In this document: piece after piece, positions 44,616 to 57,538 of the stretch
Layout of the letters: each line of letters starts with the position of its first letter
Numbering within the stretch: the stretch's first letter is position 1
NCBI GenBank assembly: GCA_036785705.1
Contig: JAWUZG010000001.1
Location: forward strand, 8,308,001 to 8,372,000
DNA: 64,000 nt
Source of the DNA: Acanthornis magna
Lineage: Eukaryota > Chordata > Aves > Passeriformes > Acanthizidae
Direction: 5' to 3'
Notes under the pieces: generated by a model
What the model saw: only the letters and a program-made list of their open reading frames with translations
Told to the model about the DNA's origin: nothing
Databases searched by the model: none
Position numbers and translations under genes: made by a program

Positions 44616-47600
44616 TGCTTATAAGCAAATTTTGAGCTAATAGGAATATGCCAGTAGATGGTGCTCATGAATATATAGCTTTATTCTCACATAATTAGCA
44701 ATTTTTTTGGTATTTAATGTTACCAGGATTCCAGCATATTGTTTATGTGGCTCTTTTCACAGCTGCAAAATTAGAGTTCAGCACATACATAATTGTTTGC
44801 AAGGTAAGAGCCTAAATTATATCAGAAGGTTGTAGATGAAACTGATCCCATAATATGCCCCTCAGTTGCTGTCGTGCTAGCATGAATCCTCCAAAACCAA
44901 ATCATTTCCACCCTGTTTGAATTTCCCACTACAGAATTACATTGTTCCTTGGCTCTGGAACTATCCAAAATCAAAGAATTTTGGGCATGTCAGGGAATGC
45001 TGAACATGAACTGCTGGCCTCAGTGCTCTATCACAGCTAAATTAGGATAATAACATCTTCTGTTTGCTCAGGCTGCAGGAACTGACCTGAGAACTGTATT
45101 GGACTTGATTCAGCTGAACAGATGTTGTAACAAGATGATAAAAAAATCTTATTTGTTCCACAGAGAAAAGGAACAGAAAAGTGTTTTATTTACATGAAGG
45201 GCATATTTATTTACATGAATAGAGTTAGGACTAGAGATTATAAAAGACACATCTACAAGCTCGTATGTCACTGGTTGCTGTAGACATAATGACATAATGA
45301 AAATGCTGCAGTGGGAACTGGGTACCTAAGCCCCAGGAACCTGAGTGGGTAAAACTGAGAGCTCAAAGAGGCAACTTGAAAACCTGAGGCTGAGTGAGAA
45401 GCCACTAGAAGTTAACTGTTAATGCATAAGAATGGCATTTGAATTCCTACCCCATGGCAAGAGCTAATCTCTGTCACTGGTTCCTGCAGAGGGATGCAGT
45501 TTGGACTCTAGCCACTTCCAGATTTATTTTTCTGGAACAAGTGAACAGAACCTACTGCTGTCATTGTAAGGGAATAGTAGCAGCATGGTAGTCCCTGACT
45601 TCCGCAGGCTACAGTAAGTCTGGACACTTCTCAGGAAGCAGGAGAAAGCTGCCTTCTGCAGCCTCCACTCACTCACATGTCTGCCAGGTGAGAACTTCAG
45701 CCACCCCATGGCTGCCTGATGCAGGTGGGCACTCTCACATGGGATGGGACTGAACTGAGGCAGCAAAACAGAGCCTGACCCTGCAGCTTGGTGCCCTGGC
45801 AAGCACTGGTGAGCTGTGCAGACATAGGCAGCTCTCATTAGTCTCTGCTGAAAATGTAGAAGGTCTCCAGAGAGCAGGCACCATGGTTGAAAACCCTCCA
45901 TTCTAGGTGATTTCCCCATGATTTCCTCCATGCCTTGGCTTCCTGTGTCCCTGCAATACTTGGTTTCCTGCCCACACAATGCCTCTGTTTCCACAGCATG
46001 AGAGTATTCCTGCACTTGGGCTGGCCTGCAGCCTTCTCCTTCATACATTATGGGCAATGTGGCTTTTGTTCACCTCAGGCTAAGGAGGAGTTCAGTCCAA
46101 AGTCCTCTTTATCCCAGAAGAGGGTTCTCTTGAGTAGATCAGGGCCTTTTCTCAGCTGGTGAAATAACTTCCATGCACATTTCCAGGCATGTGACCCATA
46201 AGGGAGCTGGTGGTTTAGGAAATATCTCATATTGACTGAATCCCACACTGAAGAGCTTTCCTGCTTAAGTCTTACAGAGAACTTGAGCATGCCCATGCAG
46301 CTCAGGTCCTGGTGCAGTGCAGGGGGAAGAACATCTTCCTGGTCAAATTGGCAGCTCTTGGCATTGGCAGGGTGCAGCCCATCAGGGACTTGGCAAAACT
46401 GTTTCTGGATCTGACTCACACCTGAATAAAATGCTAAAATTATTTAGTAGCTTCTGTAAAGCTGTAAATTCACGCTTTTAAATGATAGGAAAATGAGGGG
46501 TTATAAAATTTACACAGAAAAGCATACACTACCCTTATTTTGGTGCAGCATAAAGCAAAAGCTGAATGTTTTAAGTTAATGGATTCACATATTGTTTACA
46601 CTTTATTTGTATTATTTTGTTGGCCCTTAAATACAAAAACATCATTATAAATATTTTAGATGTTTTCAAAGTGTAAGTTCTTTTGCCACAGCTGGTGGTC
46701 TGCTTTGCCAATTTGGATTAAAGGAACGTCATCAGTTGGAAACCTAATCCATTTTATAAACAGAGTTAAAATGAGAACAAATTACAACACCTGCTAATAA
46801 CCCCCCAACCGGTTTCCCTGTTTCTTTTTAAGATTTTTTTTTCCCTTACTTTTCCCTCACTGTGCCAGGGTTTGATCATTCACTCACTGCTGTGGAAGGC
46901 AGCATTGCCACCGACTTTGGGTGCAGACTCCGAAGCTGTAGAGGTGGCTGCAAGGCTCAGAGTGCTGTGGAGAGCTGCAGGGCTGCAGCTGTGTTGCATG
47001 ATGGACTGCCTGGAGCTGCTGTGGGGCCACCCCGCACCCATCAGCACGCTCATTTCAGCCCTGCAGAGGCTGCTCTCAGTAGAGATTTTGGCATTACCTT
47101 TACGTCAGCCAGCTCAGTCTGCAAAGCTCGGGGCGGGTTGGTTTGATGTGCATGTGCCCTTGGAGAGACAGCGAGCAACTGAAGGAGCTGACTGCAGAGG
47201 GAACCAAACAACTGTGCCCAAAGGACCAAAATATGCACAAAGCCGTAAATTAATGGGAGAGGAGGAACAGAAATGCTCATGAATAAACTGATAGTGTGTG
47301 TTGTGTGCTTGTAAAATCCATTTTATAGCACACAGCCTCTCAAGTGCATCATCTTCCATGAGGTACCTAGAAAACTTGTGATGGTGAGAGCGCTAACAGC
47401 AGATGGAAAGCTGCTACGATGAGTTTACACAAAGTTCCCTGTCAGTCTGACTCACCCACCCACCTGGTCCATGCTGCCAGTGAGGTCAGACTTCACAGGC
47501 GCTTTGCTGTCTCTGCCTTGTGTGCATTCCCATTCCCGTACCAGCATATGGGATGCCTTCCCAGCAGACCTGCAGGGACCCTGGAACACCTTTCCCCATT

Positions 47601-48579
47601 CTCAGCTGGGTCTGTCCTGGGATGCCTGAAGTAAATAAAGCTATCAGGAATGGGAATATATCCAGACAAGTGGGCAGAACCCGGGTAGCTGATAAAATCA
47701 TCTAATTTCTTTGTCAGTAGTATATTAGAGTTCCCAGCGGTTACCTACCAGAACATGTCCTCATCTGCCCCTCTCTCTCTGCACACATGTACACATAACC
47801 TCTTGGTAGCCAGACTCCCTCCCACTTTCCGTTTTGGAGGCAGGAGAGTGGCTGAGCTGCCTGACACTCATTCACAACTCCCAAGATCACCAACCACTGC
47901 CACAGTACATCAGTTCAACCATTCATCTCCTACAACATCTTGCAACAATCACTTCCAAATGCTTCTCAAAAATGTGTTACTCTCCCTCAGTATGCAAGTT
48001 ATACAACTACAAGCCTTGGAGGAGAAATTTCTTTTTAACCTCAGGCATCATAGCATCTAACTTTCCCTGTTGACATTTTTTCTTCTCTAGGCTGGAAGGA
48101 TGTTTCTGTTTGTCGCAGGCATACCTTTTCCAATTTCATTACTATAAAGGTCTTGATAAAATTACTTTCATTTTTTTTCCTAGACCATCTCAGGCAAGAA
48201 ATGTTTTCTGTCTCCTCTGACATTAATCAGTAAAACCCTGTTCCTGTGATGCATAAAAAAAAGCCACCTTCAGCACTAAAGTAATCTTTAATTTATGCAG
48301 TGTTTGAATGATTTTCATCAGTTAGTAGATACAATGATTTGATTTTCCTGCCTAATCATTTCATCTTAGATATTTCACTTGCAAAAAAGCCTGACAGATC
48401 TGATGTGAACACTATTTTTTATTACAGTAAATTACTTTGTATTCAGATTTTTTACATTTTGATACTTGATTACCTTAAGACTTAATTTAAAATAATTGTA
48501 CTTTATTTTCATTTTGAAGTTTTGTTCTTTTAAAGGAGTCACTGATAAACCTATTAATTCCCTAATGCAATTCAGAATC
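44616..48579. other. no gene recognised; moderate-GC ORF-containing segments
   Basis: Between 45500 and 47700 base composition rises and ORFs lengthen: 177 residues on the minus strand at 45524-46057, overlapping 94- and 136-residue frames on the plus strand at 46862-47282. None shows a domain or motif I recognise, and overlapping open frames on both strands argue against all of them being real. A non-coding transcript or decayed exons are possible. Confidence 0.35.
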
Positions 48580-48880
48580 CAGTCTGCTATTTTAAATAAC
48601 CAGCTACTTCACAGGGAGCACAAGTGCCCAATTCCATATTCATCAGTTCAGTCTGCCAACCTTAATTTTGGTTTTTCTCCTATGTATTCAACAGAGGAAC
48701 TTCAGAAGATGTACAGGATCCAGTCTGCCTCATTTAAATACTCACTGCTCTCCTTTGTGTGGGGCTTTTCAGCACCTTGAGAGACTTACTCAGATTTAGT
48801 GCCAAGCACCTTCATAAAAATAGAGCAAAACAGTACAAATGTTAGAGAAATAGATTTGACACCCAGTCTGCCCAACCTTT
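48580..48880. repeat. decayed repeat with about 71-bp period
   Basis: The octamer CAGTCTGC recurs at 48580, 48649, 48721 and 48864, spaced 69, 72 and 143 (twice 71.5). The bases after the second and fourth copies also agree (CCAACCTTAATTTTGG and CCCAACCTTTTTTTGG). This suggests an old tandem repeat of about 71 bp with one unit eroded near 48791. Confidence 0.45.
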
Positions 48881-50235
48881 TTTTGGCAGTGGGTAGCAGC
48901 ATGGCAGCGACTCTTATGCATTTTGATAAGATTGTTTTTCAAACCGTGGGGATCTATGGGCTTAGAAGGAACCAGTGAAAAGGAACACGGATGAGACAGG
49001 TAATTCCGATTATCTTAAAATTACTGTGCAGAGCCCTGCACTTCTGTATGAATTAAGGTGATAGTTGTTGCTTCCCAGAACTTTTGGGTTTTATATTCTT
49101 GTTATATAAAAACCGCATGCTGGTCCAAGAAGCAATGCTTAGATCTCCCCATTTTCATTAATGCCATGTGCCCGAGATAACAGGCTGAAGCCAGATTTCA
49201 GTGTGCTTTCCCTTAGGACTGCAGCACTCACCTCTGGCTGCCTGGGGTAGCTGCCCTGCTCATGTCATGCTCAGGATATTCCAGGAGTGGATGCTCAGGG
49301 AATGTCTGGCAGCATAAAATGCTGTACCAATTTGCAAATACAGAAAAGCTAATATCATCAAATCACCTCATACTTGGTTGATTAAATTTAAGCAGACAAG
49401 GAGTTTTCAGACTAACTGGGGAAGTATCTAATTAATTTTTCTGGAAAGCAGACAGTGGACCAATATGTAGAAATCCGAGTGGCCTGTACAGGCCCATCGC
49501 CCTGCTTAGATAGAAACTTCCTCTTGGTTTGCCCTTTAATAGAAATAGATTTGTGCAAATGGCATTGCAAGGTTTAAGCTGTCCTTCTGAACTTGACACC
49601 TAGGAATGTCAGGAGATTATCTGAAAATTAACACTGACATAATTTGCACCTTACCCGCCTTCATTAACACCTTAATTAGGATGCAAAGCCCGCACCCTGG
49701 CTGATGGTTGACCTTATTATTTATCATACTTCCTGGGCAGGAGGCTAATCAGGATGCCAGCTCCTGTTCAGAGGTGGTATCCTCTCTCCATATACACATC
49801 TCTCAGTCAGTATACACAAAGATATAGGTAGTGTTGGTGGGTTTGGCTAGAGCCAAGTCCTTTGTCACCTTTGCCACTTCTGACCTTCCATCTCTCCTAG
49901 AGCCCTGTGTAGAAGCTGGGGGAGGTGAAGCACTCCTGACTCTTGGCAGGTAATGAGGGAGCATCCTGGGGCAGAGAGTTGCATGTGTATGTCTGTGAAA
50001 GAGCAGAGGCTGCAGAGTGGGATTTGTGGGATTGTTGTTGGTGGAGTTAATTTGTGAGCAGTGCAGCCCCATGAAGAACTTAGGGCTGGAGGATGTGGAA
50101 TCAATTACCTTGTGTTTTTGGGTGGAGGGAGAGAAGAGATGCATAACTTGTGCCAGGAGGCACGATATTTTGGAAAAGTATGTAATTTCATGCAGATTGA
50201 AAAATGTTATTTTTTGGTTAAGACGGCTGCCAGAT
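48881..50235. other. no gene recognised; possible conserved non-coding segment
   Basis: The stretch 49380-49760 is rich in TAAT-type homeodomain words and is described in the findings. No exon was recognised. Confidence 0.35.
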
Positions 50236-50688
50236 GGAGATGGTCCAGTGGAGGGCTACAAAGATGTTTAGGGGACTGGGGCAGCTCTCATGTGAGGAAA
50301 GGCTGAGGGAGCTGGGCCTGTTTAGTCTGGAGTAGATGAAACTGAGAGGGGATCTGATCAATGCATACAAATATCTTAAGGGTGGGAGTTAAGAGAATGG
50401 AGCCACATTCTTTTCAGAGCTGCCCAGTGACAGGACAAGGGTCTGTGGGCACAGACTGAAACACAGGAAGTTCCATCTGAATATGAGGCAAAACTTCTTT
50501 ACAGTGAGTGAGGACAGAGCAGTGGAACAGGCCACCCAGAGAGGTTGTGGGTCTCATTCCCTGGAGATACTCAAAACCACAGTCCTGTGGAAGCTGCTCT
50601 AGGTGAATCTGCTTTAGCAGGAGGCTGGACAAGGCGATTTCCAGAGGCCCCTTCCCACCCCAGCTGTTCTGTGATTCAGTGAGATTGC
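50236..50688 (+). mobile_element. CR1 LINE 3'-end fragment
   Basis: One of the better preserved CR1 tails: GGGCTACAAAGATGTTTAGG, GAGGAAAGGCTGAGGGAGCT, CAGTGACAGGACAAGGGTCT, CCACCCAGAGAGGTTGTGG, CATTCCCTGGAGATACTCAA, AGGCCCCTTCCCACC, ending TTCTGTGATTCAGTGAG. The reading frames across it are non-coding remnants. Confidence 0.95.
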
Positions 50689-53600
50689 TGGCACTTAGTG
50701 CAGTGAAATTATGTTCTTGTTGCTGCTGGGGTAGCATCAAATGCTGAAGTAGTTACCCAAATATATGTTTGATGAAATGCATGTAAAAATTTGCCAAGAA
50801 TGTCTTAGCATGGCTGTTTAGGGAAGTATTAATTGGAATGGGTGAGGTAATAAAAGTTGCCTTTGCTGATGAGTTAAAAATAGTAGAAATGTTGAAACAA
50901 AAAAACTCAAACAAACCAGAAACATCTTAAAGCTTAGCCAAAAAGGGAATATCCTCTTCTCTTTTACTGTCTTTGTTGAAGAGAAAGCTTTGTTCTTTTT
51001 TCCATGGCAGTCAAGAGACTGGTATATTGCCTATGTCTCCAAAACAACATTAAGAAGAAATTAAGTCTCAAATAGTTCATAAATAAATTACTCCTAGTCA
51101 GATTATGAATACATTTAAGTTTAATTATTATAAGGACATTCTTGCAAGTATGTAAAAACTTCTGACTTTAAAAAAGCATACAAAATTCATACTGAGGCAT
51201 AAGTGCTGTAGTAATTACTTTTTTTTCTTTGATATAGGAAAAAACTTTCTCTCCTAGAAGAAAAAGTAATGGGAAATTTTGATCTGTAGATGTGTGTATT
51301 AATATTACAGGCTCAACTGAAGCTGATCCCTGTGTAGACAGGCAGTACATCAAATTCTCTGCTCAGTATCTCATTCTGGAAACTGTTTATAGAGATTAGT
51401 CACAGAAGTATGCAAGTAAAGGACTGATTTTGTTGCAAGATCATAGCTTCGATTTTTAGGTTACATGTATTTTAATCAGATCTCATTCAGAAATTGTACA
51501 CTTAGGCAAAAATCTGTTCTAAGGGTCTCTGCTTCTATTCCTGTTATTTTTACCTGCTATGATCTGTTTTTTAATTATTTACCTGAGATCATAGTGCACA
51601 TTCTATTGACTTTTAACTGTTTGGACTCCACCAGATAACTCTGCAGGAGTGGTCCTGATTCCCCTCATGATCCCCTTGATGTATCAGAGCCAGAGAAATG
51701 CCTCTTTCTCTGTTGCAGGACAGGAAGGAGAAACAGACAGGTCTTGGCCACTCTTCCAAGAAGCAAATTGGATTCTTAATCATATAGAGTGTGTGCAGCT
51801 TGGAGGTGCTCGGTAGCAGAGGAGCATTCAGAGAGGACTTTGGTTTTTGGTCTGGTCTGTGGAGGGGAAGCAGACCAAGGTTTTGGTACTCTCCTCTTTT
51901 GGAAGGGCTACCCCCAACTTGGAGCCAATGTGATTATGAATCCGTAATGCTCAAACCCTGCCTGTAGCTCAGGCTCCTAAGGAAAGATTAGATAGTTGTC
52001 ATGAGTTCCAGATCCTGTCCATGTGTTCAGCCTGGAAGAACTGGAATACGATGAAAAGCATTTCAAAGAACTAAGCATGGTGTCTTCTTACACATTTTTT
52101 TTTCCCTGAGCCTGCTGGTACTCATTTTTTTGACTGACTTGTCAATGTATAAAGATTTCATTGGTGAAAATACTTCAAATCATTTTGTATTGAAGGATGG
52201 GCTAGAAAACTACAGGTAGGTAAAACTCAAGTCACATTTGAGCCACTTCAGTTGAAATGTAGTCTGTGTTACATAATGCCCATCATGAAAAGCCCATGAA
52301 TTCTTAAATATGTACTTTGATACTGCCTGACAGATTGATTTACTGTACACAGACTCCTTCGCAGGCGTACACCCATCTCTTCGTACCAGAGCCCTGAAGA
52401 GAATGCCAGGGAAATCCAGCTCCTGGAATGATTCTAGGTTGTAGTAATTCCCTTTTTGTTGAGACCTAGTGTCAGTGGCTCAGATTTTTCCTTCTTCTTT
52501 TTTTTTTTCTCCTTTTCCCATTTCCCATTTTTCATTCTTTAAAACATTGTCCTTTTAATTAGATGCAATTTTTGCTTTCAGATGGGAAAGACAGTTGTGT
52601 TACATAACAGACTTGGTGAAGTCCATCTCCTTTTCATGATGTTTTTGTGTAATGTGTGCTAATAAATCTTTTGCGCTTAAGGAATGAAGAAATTTTTTAT
52701 TTCACTTTCCTTAAATGTTCTTAGTTCAGCTGGACTAAAAGTTTTTCATAGTGGGAACCAGTTCTTGTAAGAAAGTCTTGTACTGAAAGTCCTTGTACTA
52801 AAGAAATATAAGTTCTTGTACTAAAATCTTGACTTGTACTGGAAGTCTCCTGATCTTCCTGAGGCCTAAGGACGTTACTATGGAACAACAAGAACAAGAA
52901 AATATTTTATATGGATATGTCTTCCTGCAAAAGCTATTCAGTAAAGTACCTGTTCACTCTTCTATCTGTTGTTGTGTAACATTTCATAAAGAATGAAGTG
53001 TATTCTTGGGCACATCTCATAAATGATTCCTGTCCTTGTGGAATGTATAATACTCCTTGGCTGAGAAATTTAAGGTAAGAAATACTGTTTATTTTCTCCC
53101 CACAATATATCAGCACCTGAAGAGCAGCATAAGCTTCAACTTCCCTAAATATCATGTGGCAAATTCTAATGTTAAAACTGTTTGGTCACAGTTAGAGATT
53201 TTAATGTTTCTCAAGGTACAGTTGCATCTCTTGCTGCTGCTTTGCTGCTCCTCCATCTTTTGACATGCAGTGCTTTATAAGGTTTTTAAATTGGAAATAG
53301 AGTTCCAAATCAATGATGGAAGCCACTTAAACAGATATGTAAAAAGTATCAAAATTACCGAAATATTTTGTCAGCATGTTATTTTTACCTTTGACTCTTG
53401 ATTAATTAATTTTCAATAGGGCGCAAAACATATATTCAAAAGGGTGCAAATATTAACTAGTTCCCAGTCTGCTTCCTTGAGCCTGTCTCCTTCCTGTGCT
53501 GTCTCTGCAGTCCTTGAATCAAATAAACTTGTAAGTCCCCTTTCTATGCCAGAACTATCCTCTCCCAGGAACTCAATCACTCTCAGGAATTGCTACTGTA

Positions 53601-55123
53601 TGTAACACGAAGTGGTGTATACATCTGACATACAGAAATTGAATGTTTGATCACTGAGCATTCAGCTGGGATATTTCTATTGTGAATAGTTTATAAGCCA
53701 GAAAGTGCCAATTTAAAATTTTCAAGGAAGTGCAAAACTTCCTTATGTTTCTGTGCTTATGTATGCATGTGTAACATAGTCTAGCTGTTGACTCTGATAT
53801 ATTGATTTAAAATGAAGCTATTCTATTCTAGAAACATATTTTTCCCTAGAGACACAAGTAAATTGGAATAATCTCATGAACTTTGTTTCATTGTGTATTT
53901 TTTTGGGGAAAACAGCAGATGCTTGTGAATCTGAATACTTTGGTTACTAGGTCAAACTCACTATTTTAAATTTATTTTTACTTTTATATAGAACATGCTG
54001 GTAAAGGGTTGCAATTTTTAATTAAATTTCTCATAGCTTACTGTAATTCATCTTGCTGGTATGTTTCAGGGTTTGTTTGTACTCACTGACTATGCATATC
54101 ATATATTGTTGTAATTATGAAAAAGTAAATAATGGTGTTCCTTAGTAGCAATATAATTTCTTACTATTCTGTTTTGAGTTGTGCCAAATGACAAACAACA
54201 CTATTGTGTAGTGCTCAGAAGACTACAGCAAATAAAACTTTAAGGACAAATAAAAGGCTTCTATAGAATATGTCAAACTGAATTTACTCCAGTCCTTTAG
54301 GAATAGCAAACTTGTTCATGATCATTTATATAAAGAACTGGAAAAGAGAAATGCAAACAATACATGAAGTTTACGGCATGGAATTTATGCTATGTAAGTA
54401 ATTAGGTTATTCTGCTTACAAATCAGTTCAAATAAATTCTTTAAACTGTTTTCCCCACAACAAAAGGTTTATAAAAATGTTAAGGAAATAGACTGCATGT
54501 ATGCAACAGAAAATGGCTGCTAGAGACTTTCCAGTCTTTGCAGATCTTTGTACTGAATGAATGATCTAATAAATAGGAAAGACAGTCTTCTGCACAAACA
54601 TTGCTACATATCTAACAAATAATTCAGCTTTTTTAAAAGTCCTCTAAATATATTTATCTCTTCCAGTACCATTAGACTGGAACACATCTTTTGTTTATAA
54701 AGTACCATGTACATCTGCAGCACTAAGACTTTTATTAGTAATTAGGTCAATAAAATTCACATTTAAAATCCCTTAATTATCTATGTAAGTGACAGATTAA
54801 CCCTCAGAAGAAACCAGATAAACTCATCAGACCTGTAATGCACACTCAAAGGAAATCTCTAAAATTGATCAGTAGTAGACCCCAATATAGAAAGCATGCA
54901 CATATCATGTTATCACATAAATCTCCCTTATCTTTACTCAAAATAATCTAGACAAGATTTATACTTGCTATCTTTAGACTTAAACTGTCACGTTTCCTGG
55001 TTGGATGTGCTTTCATGTGTAGAGCTGCCCTCTCCCATATAAAATGCTTCAGTTCTCCACAGATTTACTTTAATAATAGAAATTATATTTAGCTCTCCAG
55101 AATAACTTTTATGCATTATTGTC
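50689..55123. other. no gene recognised
   Basis: AT-rich sequence with T and A runs (for example around 52497-52510). No repeat family or exon could be identified. Confidence 0.4.
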
Positions 55124-55149
55124 AAAAAAAAAAAAAAAAAAAAAAAAAA
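55124..55149. repeat. 26-base A run
   Basis: Twenty-six consecutive A after ATTATTGTC. It could be the poly(A) end of a retroposed copy, but no AATAAA or target-site duplication is evident, so it is called simple sequence. Confidence 0.95.
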
Positions 55150-57119
55150 GAGCTCTTTTTTGAGTGGATTATTGAAAACCTTTCTTGTGTGAGTTGCTTA
55201 AAAGCTGATTGAGAAGCCAGCTGGTTCTCTTACATACCCCAGGATTTTTCTTTGTAGCTAAGGAAGTATTCTGTATGTAGTGTGGCTAGAATTGTCTGCC
55301 TCAGTGCTGTCATCACTGCTCTAGGGTGTGCTGTACCCCATGTCAGTCTCTCTCATTAATATTTCTCTTGCAAAGCTGTCCTTTCAAATCAAGTGTTCTT
55401 CCACTTTTAATGCACTCTCCACCGTTACTGAAAGCAATTACCTTGCCAGACAAGGTGAGAATAGAAAAACAGCTTTTCTTCTTCTCCTTAAGCTGGCCAC
55501 AGGTTTCCCTCTGAGGCCATGAGAGTCACAAGTGTATTGCATTTTCTACAGTAGGAATTTGGGACTGTGTTCCCTTGTCAGCACTTTGATGAGATCAGCT
55601 GTGATACTGCTACTACCAGGATTAGCATGCTGTGTCCACTGAGAGACAATTAGGTTGTTGCTGGGTATGCTTCTTGTGTTTTGAGCACACTTCGTATTGC
55701 CTGGGGTTTTTTTCCCCCTGAAATATGCATGTATAATAATGATTTCCCTCCTGAGGCATTACTATTCCTTTTGTGGGTCTTAATATTTGGGTCTGGCAAA
55801 GGATTCCCACCGAACTTCTACTTTATCATCTTTGGCAATTGGTAGAGAGGGCATTATCTGCTGTTACTTTCATTATCTCTTTCTGTACTTATATTCTATC
55901 TTAATTTACTTTCCATGTTGCCTTTGTGTATTTGACAGAAGACCTGCTTTTATTTGAGAGCTCTCAAGAATGTGTCCACTGAACTTCAATTATTTGATTT
56001 ACCTGGGGGGAATATTGTAAAATGGCATTTGGTTCTTTTGTAAAAACACTGTAGTCCTGCAACTTTAATTTGGATGTAAATATTTCACAGATTGAGGTGA
56101 TAAAGAGTATATAAATTTATGTGCATAAATTAGAATAATAAAATATATTATTGCCACACACTTCGTGTATGAGTTTAAGGACTTGTGGAATTTTCACTGA
56201 TGTCAGTTTATTTATATCATTCCCTTTCTATCCACTGGATTTTTTTTCCCTCCCTTTATAAATTTGTCTCTATTTGCCATTGGAAAATTAAAATATTATA
56301 GTATAGTAGGAAATCTGTCTTTCTTTTCGTCCTGAAAACAAGCACTTAACACTGCAATCTGATGACTTACCAGCTTTTACTCTGTGTTTTTGGCATGAGT
56401 ATAGTAAATCCTGATTAAAAAGCTTATCTAAATATGTTAATATTTTAGGCTGCAATGGAATGGAGGGAAACCTCTTCAAGATGATGAAGATAACATCCCC
56501 CGGGCTGTGAGGCTCTGCTGCAGTTAGAGCAGTGTCTGAGCAGCACAAATGCCAGCACAAGAGGCTTGAAGAACAATCTGGGAGCAGACTCAGGGGCACA
56601 GATTTGGGGCATTAGAGCCACTGTGATAAGAGAGCCTGTGGACCATAAAGTCATTGCAGGTTTTAGTGTCATAAAGCTTCATTTGGAAGTACAGGGTGCC
56701 CTGGCCCTCTTCTTTTTCCATGTGCTTACCACATACGTAGCTTAAGGAATGAACATGCTCTGAAACCATCACACTTGCTTGATTCAAAGTGCAATAACAC
56801 GACAGCTTGGACACTGTTCTTGGACACAGCTTATGTACATATCTGTGTTCGGTAAGTGGACACAATGAATTTTTGACTTGTGTTCATTAACATGGTGTTT
56901 CAATGAGGTCCTAACATGTTAAAAGCACGTTGTTGAGATGATGGGTGCACACTGCAACAGCTTAATTCCTGCTGCTCTGCTTTTTTGTCACAATTGGATA
57001 AAAGTCAGGTGATTTTTCTCATTTTAAACATGGTAAAGTTTAGGAATTACAGGGAAAGAAATCCTCTTGAAATGGAACAGAGAGGGTGAAATTCTCTTCT
57101 TCTTACAGAGAAGCCTTTC
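55150..57119. other. no gene recognised
   Basis: Short ORFs on both strands (for example 56288-56599 and 56590-56865, minus) without known motifs. Confidence 0.4.
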
Positions 57120-57538
57120 TGTGAGGGCTGTGAAGGTGGTGAAGAGCCTTATGTGGAGTGGCTGAGGTCACTTGGTGTGTTCAGCCTGGAGGAGACTGAG
57201 GGTACCTAACTGCAGGTCCAGCTTCCTCGTGAGAGGAGGAGGAGGGGCAGACACTGATCTCTGCTCTGTGGTGACAGTGACAGGACTGAGGGAATGGCCT
57301 GAAATTGCATCAAGGGAGGTTTAGGCTGGATATTAGAAAAAGGTTCTTCATCCAGCAGTTGGCACTGGAACAGCTCCCCAGGGCAGTGGTCACAGCACCA
57401 GCCTGACAGAGCTCAAGAAGCATTTGGAACAAGGCTCTCAGGCACATGTGACTCTTGGGGATGGTGCTGTACAGGGCCAGGAGTTGGACCCAATGATACT
57501 TGTGGGTTCCTTCCAACTTGTCAGATTCTCTGATCTGA
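57120..57538 (+). mobile_element. CR1 LINE 3'-end fragment
   Basis: CR1 tail with GTGTTCAGCCTGGAGGAGAC, AGTGACAGGACTGAGGGAAT, TTTAGGCTGGATATTAGAAA, CAGGGCAGTGGTCACAGCAC, TTGGACCCAATGATACTTGT, TCCTTCCAACTTG and a closing ATTCTCTGATCTGA. A different CR1 subtype from the copy at 50236, judged by the GGGCAGTGGTCACAGC segment. Confidence 0.9.
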
